Assembly: GCF_004362825.1 (NCBI RefSeq)
Contig: NZ_SNXZ01000002.1
Location: forward strand, 434,001 to 498,000
Direction: 5' to 3'
DNA length: 64,000 bases
DNA from: Labedaea rhizosphaerae
GTDB taxonomy: Bacteria; Actinomycetota; Actinomycetes; Mycobacteriales; Pseudonocardiaceae
The notes below the pieces were generated by a model. That model was not told where the DNA came from and searched no databases. It saw nothing but the letters and a program-made list of their open reading frames with translations. This document shows, in pieces, positions 27,041-36,304 of this stretch. Both the position numbers and the translations under genes were made by a program. How positions within the stretch are numbered: position 1 is the stretch's first letter; the number at the start of each line of letters is the position of its first letter.

Positions 27041-30000
27041 TCAGGCCGGTACGCGGTCGGCCAGCAACCGGGCCAGGCTCGCGACCGTCGGGTGGGCGAA
27101 CAGCTCCCGCACGGTCACCTTCATGCCCTCGTTGGTCAGGGCCCCGGTCAGCGCCACGGCGCGGATCGAGTCACCGCCCACGTCGACGAAGGCGTCCTCG
27201 GCACCGACCTGCTTGCCGAGCACCTGCTCCCAGATGTCCGCGATCCGTTGCTCCAGCGGCCCGCTGGGCGCCACGTACGGCGTCCCGACGACCCGCCCGT
27301 CCGGCGCGGGCAACGCCGCCGTGTCGAGCTTTCCGTTGGAGGTCAACGGGATCCGGTCCAGGTGCACGAACTGCGAGGGCGTCATGTAGTCCGGCAGCCG
27401 CTCGGCGAGCCACGGCCGCATGTCGTCCAGCGCGACCGGTTCGCCACCGGTGGCAGGCACCACGTAGGCGACCAGCTGGCGGTCCTCGCTGAGCAGCACG
27501 CGAGCCTCGCCCACGAGCTCGTGCTCGCGCAGCACCGCCTCGACCTCACCCAGCTCGACCCGGTAGCCGCGCACCTTCACCTGGCCGTCGCGCCGGCCGA
27601 GCAGATCGACCGACCCGTCCGGCAGCACCCGGCCGAGGTCGCCGGTGCGGTACAAGCGCGACCCGGGCGGGCCGTACGGGTCGGGCACGAAGCGTTCCGC
27701 GGTCATCACGGCCCGGTTCACGTAGCCCAGCGCGACGGCGTCACCGCCCACACACACCTCGCCGACCACGCCCCACGGCACCAGTTCGAGGTTGTTGTCC
27801 AGGACGTACATCGTGGTGTTCGGGATCGGCCGGCCGATCGGGATCACCGGGCGACCGTCCTCCGCGGCGATCTGCACCGAGTTGCCGACCGTGGTCTCGG
27901 TGAGGCCGTACTCGTTGATCACCCGGCCCTCACCGAGCATCCCGGCCCACTTGCGCGCCGCGGCCGCGTGCAGCACCTCGCCACCCACGACCATCGTGGT
28001 CGCGATCGGCTCCGTCAGCTGCTGGGCCAGCACCTCCAGGTGCCCGGGCGTCAGCTTGACGAAGCTGTACGGCGCACCGGCCCGCAGGTGCTCGCCCAGC
28101 TCGGACAGGTCGAGCCCGTCCGGCAGCACGTGCACCGGCTGCCCGGCGAGCAGCGGGCCGAACAACGCCGTCACCAGCAGGTCGGCCTGCACACCGGCCA
28201 GCAGCGGCGCACCGCCGTCGCCCGCCGAGGTGTAGTCGGCGAGCACCCACGTCAGGTAGTTGGCCAGGTTCGCGTGGCTGACCAGCACGCCCTTGGGCCG
28301 CCCGGTCGAGCCCGACGTGTAGATCAGGTACGCCGGCCCGTCGTGCGGGACGTCGGGGGCACCGGCGTCGCCTTCCGCGCTGCGGTCCACCGCGATCGTC
28401 GGCCCGGCGAACGACGCCGGGACCACGTCGGCGAGGTCCGCCGGCGCCAGCACGCAGGACGCGCCCGAGTCCTCGAGCATGTAGGCGATCCGCTCCCCCG
28501 GCGTCGTGGGCGCCATCGGCACGTACGCGCCGCCGGCCTTCCACGTGGCGAGCAGCGAGGTCACCAGGTCCAGGTCGCGGCGAGCGACCACGCCCGCCAC
28601 CGCACCGGGCCGGAAACCGTTGGCCAGCAAGCGGTGCGCCAGCTTGTTCGCCTGCGCGTCGAGTTCGGCGAACGTGAGCGCCTCGGCGCCGCACCGCACG
28701 GCGACGGCGTCCGGCGTCCGGGCCACCTGCTGTGCGAACCCGGCGAGCACGTGCGTGACCGGCTCGGCCTGCCCGAACGGTTCCGCGGCCTGGCTCGCGG
28801 CGTCGAGCAGCCACTGCCGTTGCTCGCCGGGAAGCAGGGCGGTGCGGGCGTCCGCGTCCAGGTCACCCGCCATCGCCTCCAGCGCCAGGCGGAACATCTT
28901 GGCGAAGAGGTCGGCGTGCTCGGGGGCGAGCTTGCGGTAGTCCGCGGTCACCAGCACCAGATCCACCCGGGTCGACACGGTGAGGCCGAAGTCGGTCGGG
29001 CTGTCGTCCAGGCCCGTGCGCTCGGCGACCAGTTCGGTGTCGACCTGGTTGAAGTCGTGGTAGTTGAACATCACGTCGATGAACCGGCGCCGCTTGTCCG
29101 CCATCCGCGTGATCTCCGGGTAGGGGAACTGGCGGTGCGGCCACATCTCCACCTCGCGGTCGAACGTGGCCCGCAGGTACTCCCGCCACGTCCCGTTCGG
29201 ACGGTGGACGGCGAACGGCAAGGTGTTGAGGTACATGCCGTACACGGTGTCCATGCCGAGCCGCTCCGGCCGGGCGTCGGTGATCAGTCCGAAGTGGAAC
29301 GCCTCGTCGTCGGTGAACTGGGACAGCACCTTGGCGAACGCGGTGATCATGATGGACTTCATCGACACGCCCACCTCGGCCGCCGCCGCGCGCAGCGCCG
29401 GCTTGAGGTCGCGCCAGTCGGCGATGGCCTGGTGCTTGGCCTGCTCGCCGGTGCGGTCGCCCCACTCGTCGGGCAGCGCGAACGGGGTGTGCCGGTCGAC
29501 GATGCCCTGCCAGTACTCCCGGTGCCCGGGGTCGTTCAGCGCCTTGAGCTCCTCGGCGACGAAGTCGGCGAAGCGCGCCTCGGGCACGTCGTACGGGACC
29601 GGCTCCTCGCCCTTGTTCAGGCTCATGTAGACGGTCAGCAGCTCCATGACCATCGAGTGGTAACCCCAGCCCTCCTGGACCGGGTGGCACTCGGTGATCG
29701 AGAGCCAGTAGCCGTCGAAGTCGGTCGGGAACGCGTAGAACCGCATCAGGCCGGGGACCTTGAAGTCGAAGAGCTCGGCGCGTTCCTTGGCCACGTGCTC
29801 GGCCGTGATCGCCGCGATCTCCTCCTCGGTCTTGCCACGCAGGTCCCGCATGCCCACCGACATCTGGGCGCTGTCGTGCACCAGCTGCATCGGCACCGAG
29901 AAGCCGTCCAGGTGCAGCGACGTGCGCAGCACCTCGTGCCGCTCGGACAGCAGCCGCGCCGCACCGATCATCGCGTCCAGCGAGAACTCCATGCTGTCGC

Positions 30001-33000
30001 GGATCCAGAACGTGGTCGTGCAGTGGTACGGGTGCTGCTCGTCGGCGAGCATCTCGAACAGCATGCCCGTCTGGTTCTGCGACAACGGGTACGCGTCCTG
30101 GATGCCCTCGGGCAGCAGCGCGCGGTCGGCGTCGCTGATCAGGGAGAAGCGCGGCACCTCTTCCTCGAGTTCGACCTTCTCGCGACTGCTGATCAGCTCG
30201 GCGACCTCGGCGACCGTGGCGTGGCCGAACACGTCGGCGACCGAGAGGTCGTAGCCGGCCTCGCGCATCGCGCCGACCAGCGCGACCGCGCGGATCGAGT
30301 CGCCGCCCATTTCGAAGAAGCCGTCGTGCACGCCGACCGCGTCGACCTTGAGCGCCTTCGCCCACACCCGGGCGACCTGCTCCTCCAGGGCGTTGCGCGG
30401 GGCGACGAACTCCGCGTCGGCCGTGGGCGGTGCGGGCAGCGCCGCGACGTCCAGCTTGCCGTTGGCGGTCAACGGGATCCGGTCGAGCGGGACGACCTTG
30501 GGCACCATGTACTCGGGCAGCTCGGCGGCCAGCCACGCCCCGAGCGCCGCTTCGTCCACATCCTGGTCCGCGGACCCGACCACGTACGCGACGAGCCGCT
30601 CCCCGCCGCCGGTCTGCAGCACCACACGGCACTCCGCGACGGTCGGGTGCCCGGACAGGAAGCCCTCGACCTCACCCAGCTCGACCCGGTAACCGCGGAT
30701 CTTGACCTGGGTGTCGGCGCGGCCGGCGAACTCGACGTTGCCGTCGGGCAGCACCCGGCCGAGGTCGCCGGTGCGGTAGAGCCGCGAACCGGGCGGCCCG
30801 AACGGGTCCGGCACGAACTTCGCCGCGGTCTGCGCGGGCTGGTTCAGGTAGCCGCGGGCCACGCCGCTGCCGCCGACGCACACCTCGCCGATGACCCCGA
30901 CCGGCGCAGGCCGCAGCGCCTCGTCGAGCACGTACATGCTGGTGTGCGGGATCGGCTTGCCGATCGGCACGACCTCGCGTGGCGAGCCGTCGCCGGGCAG
31001 GAACGTCGAGTTGCCGACGGTGATCTCGGTCGGCCCGTACTCGTTGATCAGCCGGCCGTTCTCGCCCAGCCACGCGTCCCACTGGCGGGCGACGGTGTCG
31101 AGCAGCACGTCGCCACCGGTGATCACCGAGCCGGCCATGCCGTCGATCTGCGCGGGGCTGAGCTGGTGCGACAGCATCTCCAGGTGCCCGGGCGTGAGCT
31201 TGATGAACGCGAACGGCTTGGCCGCGGCCAGGCGCCCGCCCAGGTCGGCCATGTCGAGGTCCTGCGGGAACATGTGCACCGGCTGACCGGCCAACAGCGG
31301 CGCGAACAGCGTGGGCACCACGACGTCACCGGAGATGGTGGCGAAGAGCGGCGCGCCGCCGGTGTGGTCCCCGATGTAGGTGTCGATCACCCAGTCGAGG
31401 TGGTTCACCAGCCCGCGGTGGGTGACGGCGACGCCCTTCGGCGTTCCGGTGGAGCCGGAGGTGTAGACGATGTAGGCCAGCGCGTCGAGGTCGGTGACCC
31501 CGGGGTGGTCCACCTCGGGCAGCTCGGTCGCGGCCGGGCCGGGTTCGGGCACCAGGACGTGGCCGTCGAACACCTCACCGACCGCGGTCTGGCGGTCCTC
31601 GTCGTCACTGGTCATCAGGAACCGTGCTCCGCTGTCGGCCAGCAATCGGCCCCAGTGCGCCGCCGGTAATTCCGGGCCGATCGGCAGGTAGGCCGCGCCG
31701 ACCCGCCAGGTGGCGAGCATCGCGGCCAGCAGGTCGACGCCGCGGTCGAGCAGGATGGCCACGACGTCCTCGGGCCCGGCACCGGCCGCGTGCAGCCGCC
31801 GCGCCATCCGGTCGGCGCGCGCCCGCAGGTCTGCGAACGTGGTGTCCCCGTCGTCGGTGCGCACGGCGACCGCGTCGGGAGTCTGCTCGACCTGGCGGTC
31901 GAACCGCCGCAGCGTGTCCTCCGTCGCCGGCATCGGCTCCGCGGCGGCCGTGAGCGCGCTGCGTTCCCGCTCGTCGAGCATCTCGATGGCGGCGAGCGGC
32001 TCGTCCGGCGATGCGACGGCGGCGGTGAGGAACCGGCTCAGGTGCGCCGCCAGCCGCTCGATCGTGGCGGCTTCGAACAGCTCGGTGGCGTAGATCAGCC
32101 GGGCCCGCAGTCCGCCGTCGGCGGCCCCGCCGACCTGCAGCTCGAGGTCGGTCCGGGCCACGCCACCGCCCGCCGCCATCGGCTCGACGGTCAGGCCCGC
32201 GACGGTCTGCGCGGCGGCCCCCATCGAGTCGTGCCAGGTGAACACCGCCTGGTAGATCGGCGTGCGCGACGGGTCGCGACGCGGCTGCACCGTGTCCACG
32301 ATCTGCGCGAACGGGACCGTGCCGTGGTCGAACGCGTCCAGCATGGTGCCGCGGACCGCGCCCAGCAGCTCGGTGAACGTCATGTCCGCGGCGCAGTCCG
32401 ACCGGATCACCACGGTGTTGATGCCGTTGCCGAGCAGGTGCTGCAGGTCGCCACGGGTGCGGCTGGAGACGATCGTGCCGACCGCGACGTCCTCGTTGCC
32501 GGTGTAGCGCGCGAGCACCGTCTGGAAGGCGCTCAGCAGCACGACGAAGGGCGTCGCCCCGGCCGCGGCACCCAGCGCGGCGACCCGCTCGGCCACCGCC
32601 ACCGGCAGGTCGAACTCCACCTCGGCGCCCGCGTAGCCGCGCACGGGCGGGCGCGGGTGGTCGGTGGGCAGGTCGAGCTGCGGCACGCCGGCGAGGGTGC
32701 GCTCCCAGTAGGCGAGCTGGCGCTCGCGCCGCTCGGGGGTCAGCTGGTCGCGTTGCCACGCGGCGAAGTCCGCGTACTGCACGGACAGCTCCGGCAGGTC
32801 GGCTCGCTCGCCGGTCACCGCGGCGCGGTAGAGCTGCCAGAGCTCGGTCAACGCAAGGCGCGTCGACCACGCGTCACACGCGATGTGGTGGAACACCACC
32901 AGCAGCACGTGGTCCTGCTCGCCCGCCTCGATCAGGGTGGCGCGCGCCGGCCACTGCTCGGCCAGGTCGAACGGGGTCGCGTTCTGCTCGGCGATCAGCC

Positions 33001-33364
33001 GGGCGACGCGGTCGTCGCGCTCCCGCGCCGGCGCGTCGGTCACCGACACCACGGCCAGCCGCCCGGCCACCGGGTCGTCGACGAGCTGGCGCGGCTCGGC
33101 GTCACGCATCACGTGCCGCGTGCGCAGGATCTCGTGCCGCTCGACCAGGGCGTCCCACGCCTGCGACAGCGCGGCCCGGTCGAGCTGCCCGCGCAGGCGC
33201 AGGGCGAACGGCACCAGGTACTCGGTGCTGTCCGGGGTGAGCTGGTCGAGGAACCACATCTGTTCCTGACCGAAGGACATCGGCAGCGGTGCGTCGCGGT
33301 CGACCCGCGCGATCCCGCCGCGGCCCTTTCGGCGCTGCGGCCGGCTCTCGACATTCGCGGTCAT
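27041..33364 (-). CDS. Non-ribosomal peptide synthetase, C-A-T-C*-A-T
   Basis: A 2107-residue two-module NRPS. Domains in order: condensation (about 23-450, HHIACDAWS near 158), adenylation (YTSGSTGTPKG near 633), carrier (MGGDSI near 1020), a second condensation domain, adenylation (YTSGSTGRPKG near 1681) and carrier (VGGDSI near 2062). It then ends without thioesterase or reductase. In the second condensation domain the HHxxxDG motif is replaced by CHPVQEG (Cys1226): the second histidine is kept, while the first histidine and the aspartate are changed to Cys and Glu. Pocket residues by eye are D-V-P-K-I-G-E-V-G-K and D-L-T-K-V-G-E-V-G-K. The latter differs by one residue from the published Asn code, and the former is related. 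The ATG overlaps the stop of the thioesterase gene upstream, so it is the last gene of a four-gene operon. Confidence 0.95.
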   Translation of the reverse strand: MTANVESRPQRRKGRGGIARVDRDAPLPMSFGQEQMWFLDQLTPDSTEYLVPFALRLRGQLDRAALSQAWDALVERHEILRTRHVMRDAEPRQLVDDPVAGRLAVVSVTDAPARERDDRVARLIAEQNATPFDLAEQWPARATLIEAGEQDHVLLVVFHHIACDAWSTRLALTELWQLYRAAVTGERADLPELSVQYADFAAWQRDQLTPERRERQLAYWERTLAGVPQLDLPTDHPRPPVRGYAGAEVEFDLPVAVAERVAALGAAAGATPFVVLLSAFQTVLARYTGNEDVAVGTIVSSRTRGDLQHLLGNGINTVVIRSDCAADMTFTELLGAVRGTMLDAFDHGTVPFAQIVDTVQPRRDPSRTPIYQAVFTWHDSMGAAAQTVAGLTVEPMAAGGGVARTDLELQVGGAADGGLRARLIYATELFEAATIERLAAHLSRFLTAAVASPDEPLAAIEMLDERERSALTAAAEPMPATEDTLRRFDRQVEQTPDAVAVRTDDGDTTFADLRARADRMARRLHAAGAGPEDVVAILLDRGVDLLAAMLATWRVGAAYLPIGPELPAAHWGRLLADSGARFLMTSDDEDRQTAVGEVFDGHVLVPEPGPAATELPEVDHPGVTDLDALAYIVYTSGSTGTPKGVAVTHRGLVNHLDWVIDTYIGDHTGGAPLFATISGDVVVPTLFAPLLAGQPVHMFPQDLDMADLGGRLAAAKPFAFIKLTPGHLEMLSHQLSPAQIDGMAGSVITGGDVLLDTVARQWDAWLGENGRLINEYGPTEITVGNSTFLPGDGSPREVVPIGKPIPHTSMYVLDEALRPAPVGVIGEVCVGGSGVARGYLNQPAQTAAKFVPDPFGPPGSRLYRTGDLGRVLPDGNVEFAGRADTQVKIRGYRVELGEVEGFLSGHPTVAECRVVLQTGGGERLVAYVVGSADQDVDEAALGAWLAAELPEYMVPKVVPLDRIPLTANGKLDVAALPAPPTADAEFVAPRNALEEQVARVWAKALKVDAVGVHDGFFEMGGDSIRAVALVGAMREAGYDLSVADVFGHATVAEVAELISSREKVELEEEVPRFSLISDADRALLPEGIQDAYPLSQNQTGMLFEMLADEQHPYHCTTTFWIRDSMEFSLDAMIGAARLLSERHEVLRTSLHLDGFSVPMQLVHDSAQMSVGMRDLRGKTEEEIAAITAEHVAKERAELFDFKVPGLMRFYAFPTDFDGYWLSITECHPVQEGWGYHSMVMELLTVYMSLNKGEEPVPYDVPEARFADFVAEELKALNDPGHREYWQGIVDRHTPFALPDEWGDRTGEQAKHQAIADWRDLKPALRAAAAEVGVSMKSIMITAFAKVLSQFTDDEAFHFGLITDARPERLGMDTVYGMYLNTLPFAVHRPNGTWREYLRATFDREVEMWPHRQFPYPEITRMADKRRRFIDVMFNYHDFNQVDTELVAERTGLDDSPTDFGLTVSTRVDLVLVTADYRKLAPEHADLFAKMFRLALEAMAGDLDADARTALLPGEQRQWLLDAASQAAEPFGQAEPVTHVLAGFAQQVARTPDAVAVRCGAEALTFAELDAQANKLAHRLLANGFRPGAVAGVVARRDLDLVTSLLATWKAGGAYVPMAPTTPGERIAYMLEDSGASCVLAPADLADVVPASFAGPTIAVDRSAEGDAGAPDVPHDGPAYLIYTSGSTGRPKGVLVSHANLANYLTWVLADYTSAGDGGAPLLAGVQADLLVTALFGPLLAGQPVHVLPDGLDLSELGEHLRAGAPYSFVKLTPGHLEVLAQQLTEPIATTMVVGGEVLHAAAARKWAGMLGEGRVINEYGLTETTVGNSVQIAAEDGRPVIPIGRPIPNTTMYVLDNNLELVPWGVVGEVCVGGDAVALGYVNRAVMTAERFVPDPYGPPGSRLYRTGDLGRVLPDGSVDLLGRRDGQVKVRGYRVELGEVEAVLREHELVGEARVLLSEDRQLVAYVVPATGGEPVALDDMRPWLAERLPDYMTPSQFVHLDRIPLTSNGKLDTAALPAPDGRVVGTPYVAPSGPLEQRIADIWEQVLGKQVGAEDAFVDVGGDSIRAVALTGALTNEGMKVTVRELFAHPTVASLARLLADRVPA

Positions 33365-34143
33365 TCGGCTCTCCCATTCGTGCCCAGCACGTCGGCCAAA
33401 ACGGTGAACAACTCCGCGGGCGGAGCGTTGAGGAAGAAGTGGTCGCCGGGCACCAGGTGCTCGTCCAGCGCGCCGATGGTGTACCCGGACCAGCCGCGCA
33501 TCTCGGCGAGGCCGCAGCCGCGGTCGTCCGCGGCGGCGACCACGGTGATCGGACAGGTCAGCGGCACCCCACCCGTGTACGTGTAGGTGTCGGCCATCAG
33601 CAGGTCACCGCGCAACGCGGGCACGGTGGCCTGCCACAACTCCTCGTTGGCCAGCACCAGCGGCGCGCGGCCGCCGACCCTGGTCAGGTAGCGCCGGAGG
33701 TCCTCGTCGCTGCGGACCCCGGCGCGGTCCCGGCTGCCCCGGCCGCACTCGGCCGGGGGTTTGCGTGCCGCGACGACCAGGCGCGTCAACGGCGAGGGGA
33801 ACCGCGGCCGCAGCCGTCGCGCCACCTCGAACGCGATGGTCGCGCCGAGGCTGTGCCCGAAGAACGCGACCGGGCGGTCGAGCAGCGGCTGGACCTCCCG
33901 CGCCACCAGGTCCGCGAGCGTCGCGACGTCGGACACCGGCTCCTCGTCGCCGCGGTCCTGCCGTCCCGCGTACTGCACGGCAACGACCTCGACGGTGTCC
34001 GGCAGGCGATCGGGCCAGTCGTGGAACGCGCTCGCGGCGCCACCGGCCTGCGGGAAGCAGACCAGCCGCAGCGTGGCGCCCGGCCGGGGCCGGAACACCC
34101 GGCACCAGCCGGACCGCCGGACCGCGGGCGTTCCCGCGACCAT
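33361..34143 (-). CDS. Type II thioesterase (editing)
   Basis: A 260-residue alpha/beta-hydrolase of the NRPS type II thioesterase group, which removes misprimed or stalled acyl groups from carrier domains. The nucleophile elbow is FFGHSLG (serine near 96), the acid DDRGCGLAEM region follows, and the catalytic histidine is in GDHFFL near the C-terminus. Other family text is LVCFPQAGGAASAFHDWPDRLP and VQYAGRQDR. The ATG at 34143 was chosen because it overlaps the upstream oxygenase stop (ATGA) and gives the family length; a longer frame to 34308 would run into that gene. Its own stop overlaps the NRPS start. It is not a substitute for an integrated chain-releasing thioesterase, which is missing from the window. 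Confidence 0.9.
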   Translation of the reverse strand: MVAGTPAVRRSGWCRVFRPRPGATLRLVCFPQAGGAASAFHDWPDRLPDTVEVVAVQYAGRQDRGDEEPVSDVATLADLVAREVQPLLDRPVAFFGHSLGATIAFEVARRLRPRFPSPLTRLVVAARKPPAECGRGSRDRAGVRSDEDLRRYLTRVGGRAPLVLANEELWQATVPALRGDLLMADTYTYTGGVPLTCPITVVAAADDRGCGLAEMRGWSGYTIGALDEHLVPGDHFFLNAPPAELFTVLADVLGTNGRAE

Positions 34144-35114
34144 CAGACCGACACCTTGAGGTAGTCCGACACGTGCGCCTCGCACATGGCGACCGCGATG
34201 CGCCGCGGTCCGGTGTAGGGCTCGCGCGCGTGTGCGGTCAGCATGTTCTCCACGACCAGCACGTCGCCCTGCTGCCAGTCGAACCGGCACCACTGCGCGC
34301 GGTAGCACTCGCGCAGGTGCGCCACCACGTCGTCCGGGATCGGTGCGCCGTCGCCGTAGTAGGTGTTGAGCGGCAGGCCGTCCTCACCGAACATGGCGAG
34401 CAGGCCTTCGCGCACCTCTTCGTCGTGCGTGCTGATGTGGAAGAACGTGATGTGGTTGAACCACACGTCCTCGCCGGTGTCCGGGTGGGCGTAGGACGGC
34501 CTGCGCACCGCGCGGGTGCGAAGCTGGTCCGGGCCCAGCCACTCGGTCTCGATGCCCCGGTCGGCGCAGTAACGGTCCACTTCGGACTGGTTCTGGGTGC
34601 CGTACACCTCGGGCCACGGCACGCCGACGGCCGGCTTGTAGTTGCGGGTGAGCATCCACCCGCGCCGCTGGAACTCCTCGCGCACCGACGGATCGATGGA
34701 CTGGTAGACCTTGCGGACGTCGGCGAGCGGCGTGGCCCCGAGCGAGGTCGGCTCGCGCTCGCAGTAGAAGTACAGCAACCGCGGCCACGCGGCCTGGTAG
34801 GAACTCTCGTTGTGCAGGAAGATCTCCTCGTCCGCCGGGTAGTCGGTCGAGGTGTAGACGTTGCCCTTGATCGCGTGCCGCGGAGACGAGCGTTCGTTGT
34901 AGACCATCGGCTCGCCGGACATGGCCCGCACCGCCGCCTCGAACGCGGCGACGTCCACGGTGTCGAAGCCCCGGAAGACCAGCGCCCCATGGGTGAGCAG
35001 CTGCTTGCGCAGGCTGTCCCGGTCGCGGTCGATCAGCTCGACGAGGCTGTCCCCCTGCCGCGCACTGGTGACGAAGTGCGCGAGGGTCTCTTGTGTCGCA
35101 TCGGTTTCCAGCAC
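34143..35114 (-). CDS. Fe(II)/alpha-ketoglutarate oxygenase, SyrP-like (TauD family), A
   Basis: A 323-residue TauD/SyrP-type dioxygenase expected to hydroxylate an amino acid, often while bound to an NRPS carrier (SyrP acts on aspartyl-S-PCP). The metal ligands are in FLHNESSY (His101, Glu103), and the distal histidine and 2-oxoglutarate arginine lie in MLTAHAREPYTGPRRIAVAM near the C-terminus. The glutamate at the HxE position argues for hydroxylation, because the related chlorinases have Ala or Gly there. The GTG at 35114 follows GGGAGA, and the gene begins 14 bases after its sister's stop. It overlaps the thioesterase gene by 3 bases. It is a likely tailoring enzyme for residues loaded by the adjacent NRPS. 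Confidence 0.9.
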   Translation of the reverse strand: MLETDATQETLAHFVTSARQGDSLVELIDRDRDSLRKQLLTHGALVFRGFDTVDVAAFEAAVRAMSGEPMVYNERSSPRHAIKGNVYTSTDYPADEEIFLHNESSYQAAWPRLLYFYCEREPTSLGATPLADVRKVYQSIDPSVREEFQRRGWMLTRNYKPAVGVPWPEVYGTQNQSEVDRYCADRGIETEWLGPDQLRTRAVRRPSYAHPDTGEDVWFNHITFFHISTHDEEVREGLLAMFGEDGLPLNTYYGDGAPIPDDVVAHLRECYRAQWCRFDWQQGDVLVVENMLTAHAREPYTGPRRIAVAMCEAHVSDYLKVSV

Positions 35115-35128
35115 GTTCGTGTCTCCCG

Positions 35129-36067
35129 TCAGCCCGCCATGGCGACCAGCACGCGGCGCTGCCCGGTGAACGGCCGCCTGCCGTGCCCGGTCAGCACGTT
35201 GTCGATCACCATCAGGTCGCCTTGCGCCCAGTCCACGTCCACCGCGGTGGCGAGGCCGCGGTCGCGCACCTGGATGACGTACTCGGCCGGGATCGGCGAG
35301 CCGTCCGCGAACGCCACCGACTGCGGCATGTCCTCTTCGGCCATGATCGCGGCGAGCGCCTTGGCCGTCTCGTCGCCCAGGCTCGCGGCGTGCCACTGGT
35401 CGGACTGGTTGAACCACACCTCGGTGCCGGTGCGTGGATCGACCACAGTGGACGGACCCGGCTGCTCGATGCGCAGCCGGTCGTCGTCGCGCCACTCCCA
35501 CTCGGCCCCGGTGCCCGCGAGGAACTGCTCGACCTCGGCGCGGTCGTCGGTCTCGAACGTCTCCTGCCAGCTCTTGCCGAAACCGTGGCCGCCGTGCAGG
35601 TTCTGCCGGTACCGCACCCCGCCCCGATAGGCCTCGCGCACCTCGTCGTCCAGCGCGGCGAGCCACGCGGCGCCGTCCACCACCGGGGTGGCACCACCGG
35701 TGGCCGCGGCCTGCTCGCAGTAGAACACCAGCCGGCTCGGGTAGCGCTTGGCGTAGGAGAGCTCGTTGTGCATCGAGATCGTGTGCTCGGCCGGGTACTC
35801 GGTCGAGGTGTAGATGTTGTCCCCGACCTTCGTCCGCGGCGAGTTGCCGTGCCGGTAGGCCCACCGCGTGGGCAGCAACGCGTCCACGACGGCGTCGAAC
35901 TCGGCGCGTGCGATGCCGAACCCGCGCCACACCAGCGCTTTGTGCTCGACCAGCATCGCCTCCAGGTCCAGCGAGTGCAGATGCTCCTTCAAACCGGCGC
36001 CGGACGCGTCGGTACCGATGTCCTCGGGGCGGATCACCTTCGGCGCCCAAGGCGTTGTCGTTGCCAT
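35129..36067 (-). CDS. Fe(II)/alpha-ketoglutarate oxygenase, SyrP-like (TauD family), B
   Basis: A 312-residue paralogue of the oxygenase at 34143-35114, with the parallel elements NIYTSTEYPAEHTISMHNELSY (His100, Glu102), FYCEQAAATGGATPVVD, and the distal block VLTGHGRRPFTGQRRVLVAM. Pairs of such enzymes, for example KtzO and KtzP in kutzneride biosynthesis, can set different stereochemistry on carrier-bound acidic amino acids; an analogous division here is only a suggestion. ATG 36067 has GAGGAG nine bases upstream and gives the usual N-terminus. It is the first gene of the minus-strand operon oxygenase B, oxygenase A, thioesterase, NRPS, driven by the region 36068-36200. Confidence 0.9.
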   Translation of the reverse strand: MATTTPWAPKVIRPEDIGTDASGAGLKEHLHSLDLEAMLVEHKALVWRGFGIARAEFDAVVDALLPTRWAYRHGNSPRTKVGDNIYTSTEYPAEHTISMHNELSYAKRYPSRLVFYCEQAAATGGATPVVDGAAWLAALDDEVREAYRGGVRYRQNLHGGHGFGKSWQETFETDDRAEVEQFLAGTGAEWEWRDDDRLRIEQPGPSTVVDPRTGTEVWFNQSDQWHAASLGDETAKALAAIMAEEDMPQSVAFADGSPIPAEYVIQVRDRGLATAVDVDWAQGDLMVIDNVLTGHGRRPFTGQRRVLVAMAG

Positions 36068-36171
36068 CGCCTCGATCTCCTCGTGGGCGGTTGGTCGTCC
36101 ACGACGTCGCCGATGGCCACCACCAGCACCGGCGTGGACGTGCTCAAGGCGAACGATGCAAGGCCCAGCCA

Positions 36172-36187
36172 TACAGGACCAATATCA
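36172..36187. promoter_or_regulatory. Cluster-type 16-bp element upstream of the SyrP-like operon
   Basis: TACAGGACCAATATCA matches TATAGGACCGATATTG (2426-2441) at 12 of 16 positions, and all four differences are transitions. It lies 105 bases before the first oxygenase start, in an AT-richer patch. It may mark the promoter of the minus-strand operon. Confidence 0.4.
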
Positions 36188-36304
36188 GCCCCGACCAGCT
36201 TCGACGGCTTCTCGACCGAGCCCGCCGCGCGACCCCGGGACGGCGCTCCACTCGGGACACCGTGTCGCGACACCTCGGTGTGGCTTTCCGCATATCGTCG
36301 TGCG

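Noticed and set aside
27092-31669. 1525-residue plus-strand open frame opposite the third NRPS
   Set aside because: Shadow frame rich in Gly, Arg, His and Val; the minus strand has perfect NRPS core motifs.
33361-34143. Chain-terminating thioesterase
   Set aside because: It is a separate 260-residue type II thioesterase, not fused to a final module, with family text typical of editing enzymes.
34143-36067. SyrP-like oxygenases as alpha-KG-dependent halogenases
   Set aside because: Both keep a glutamate in the HxE motif (HNE), where SyrB2-type chlorinases have Ala or Gly.
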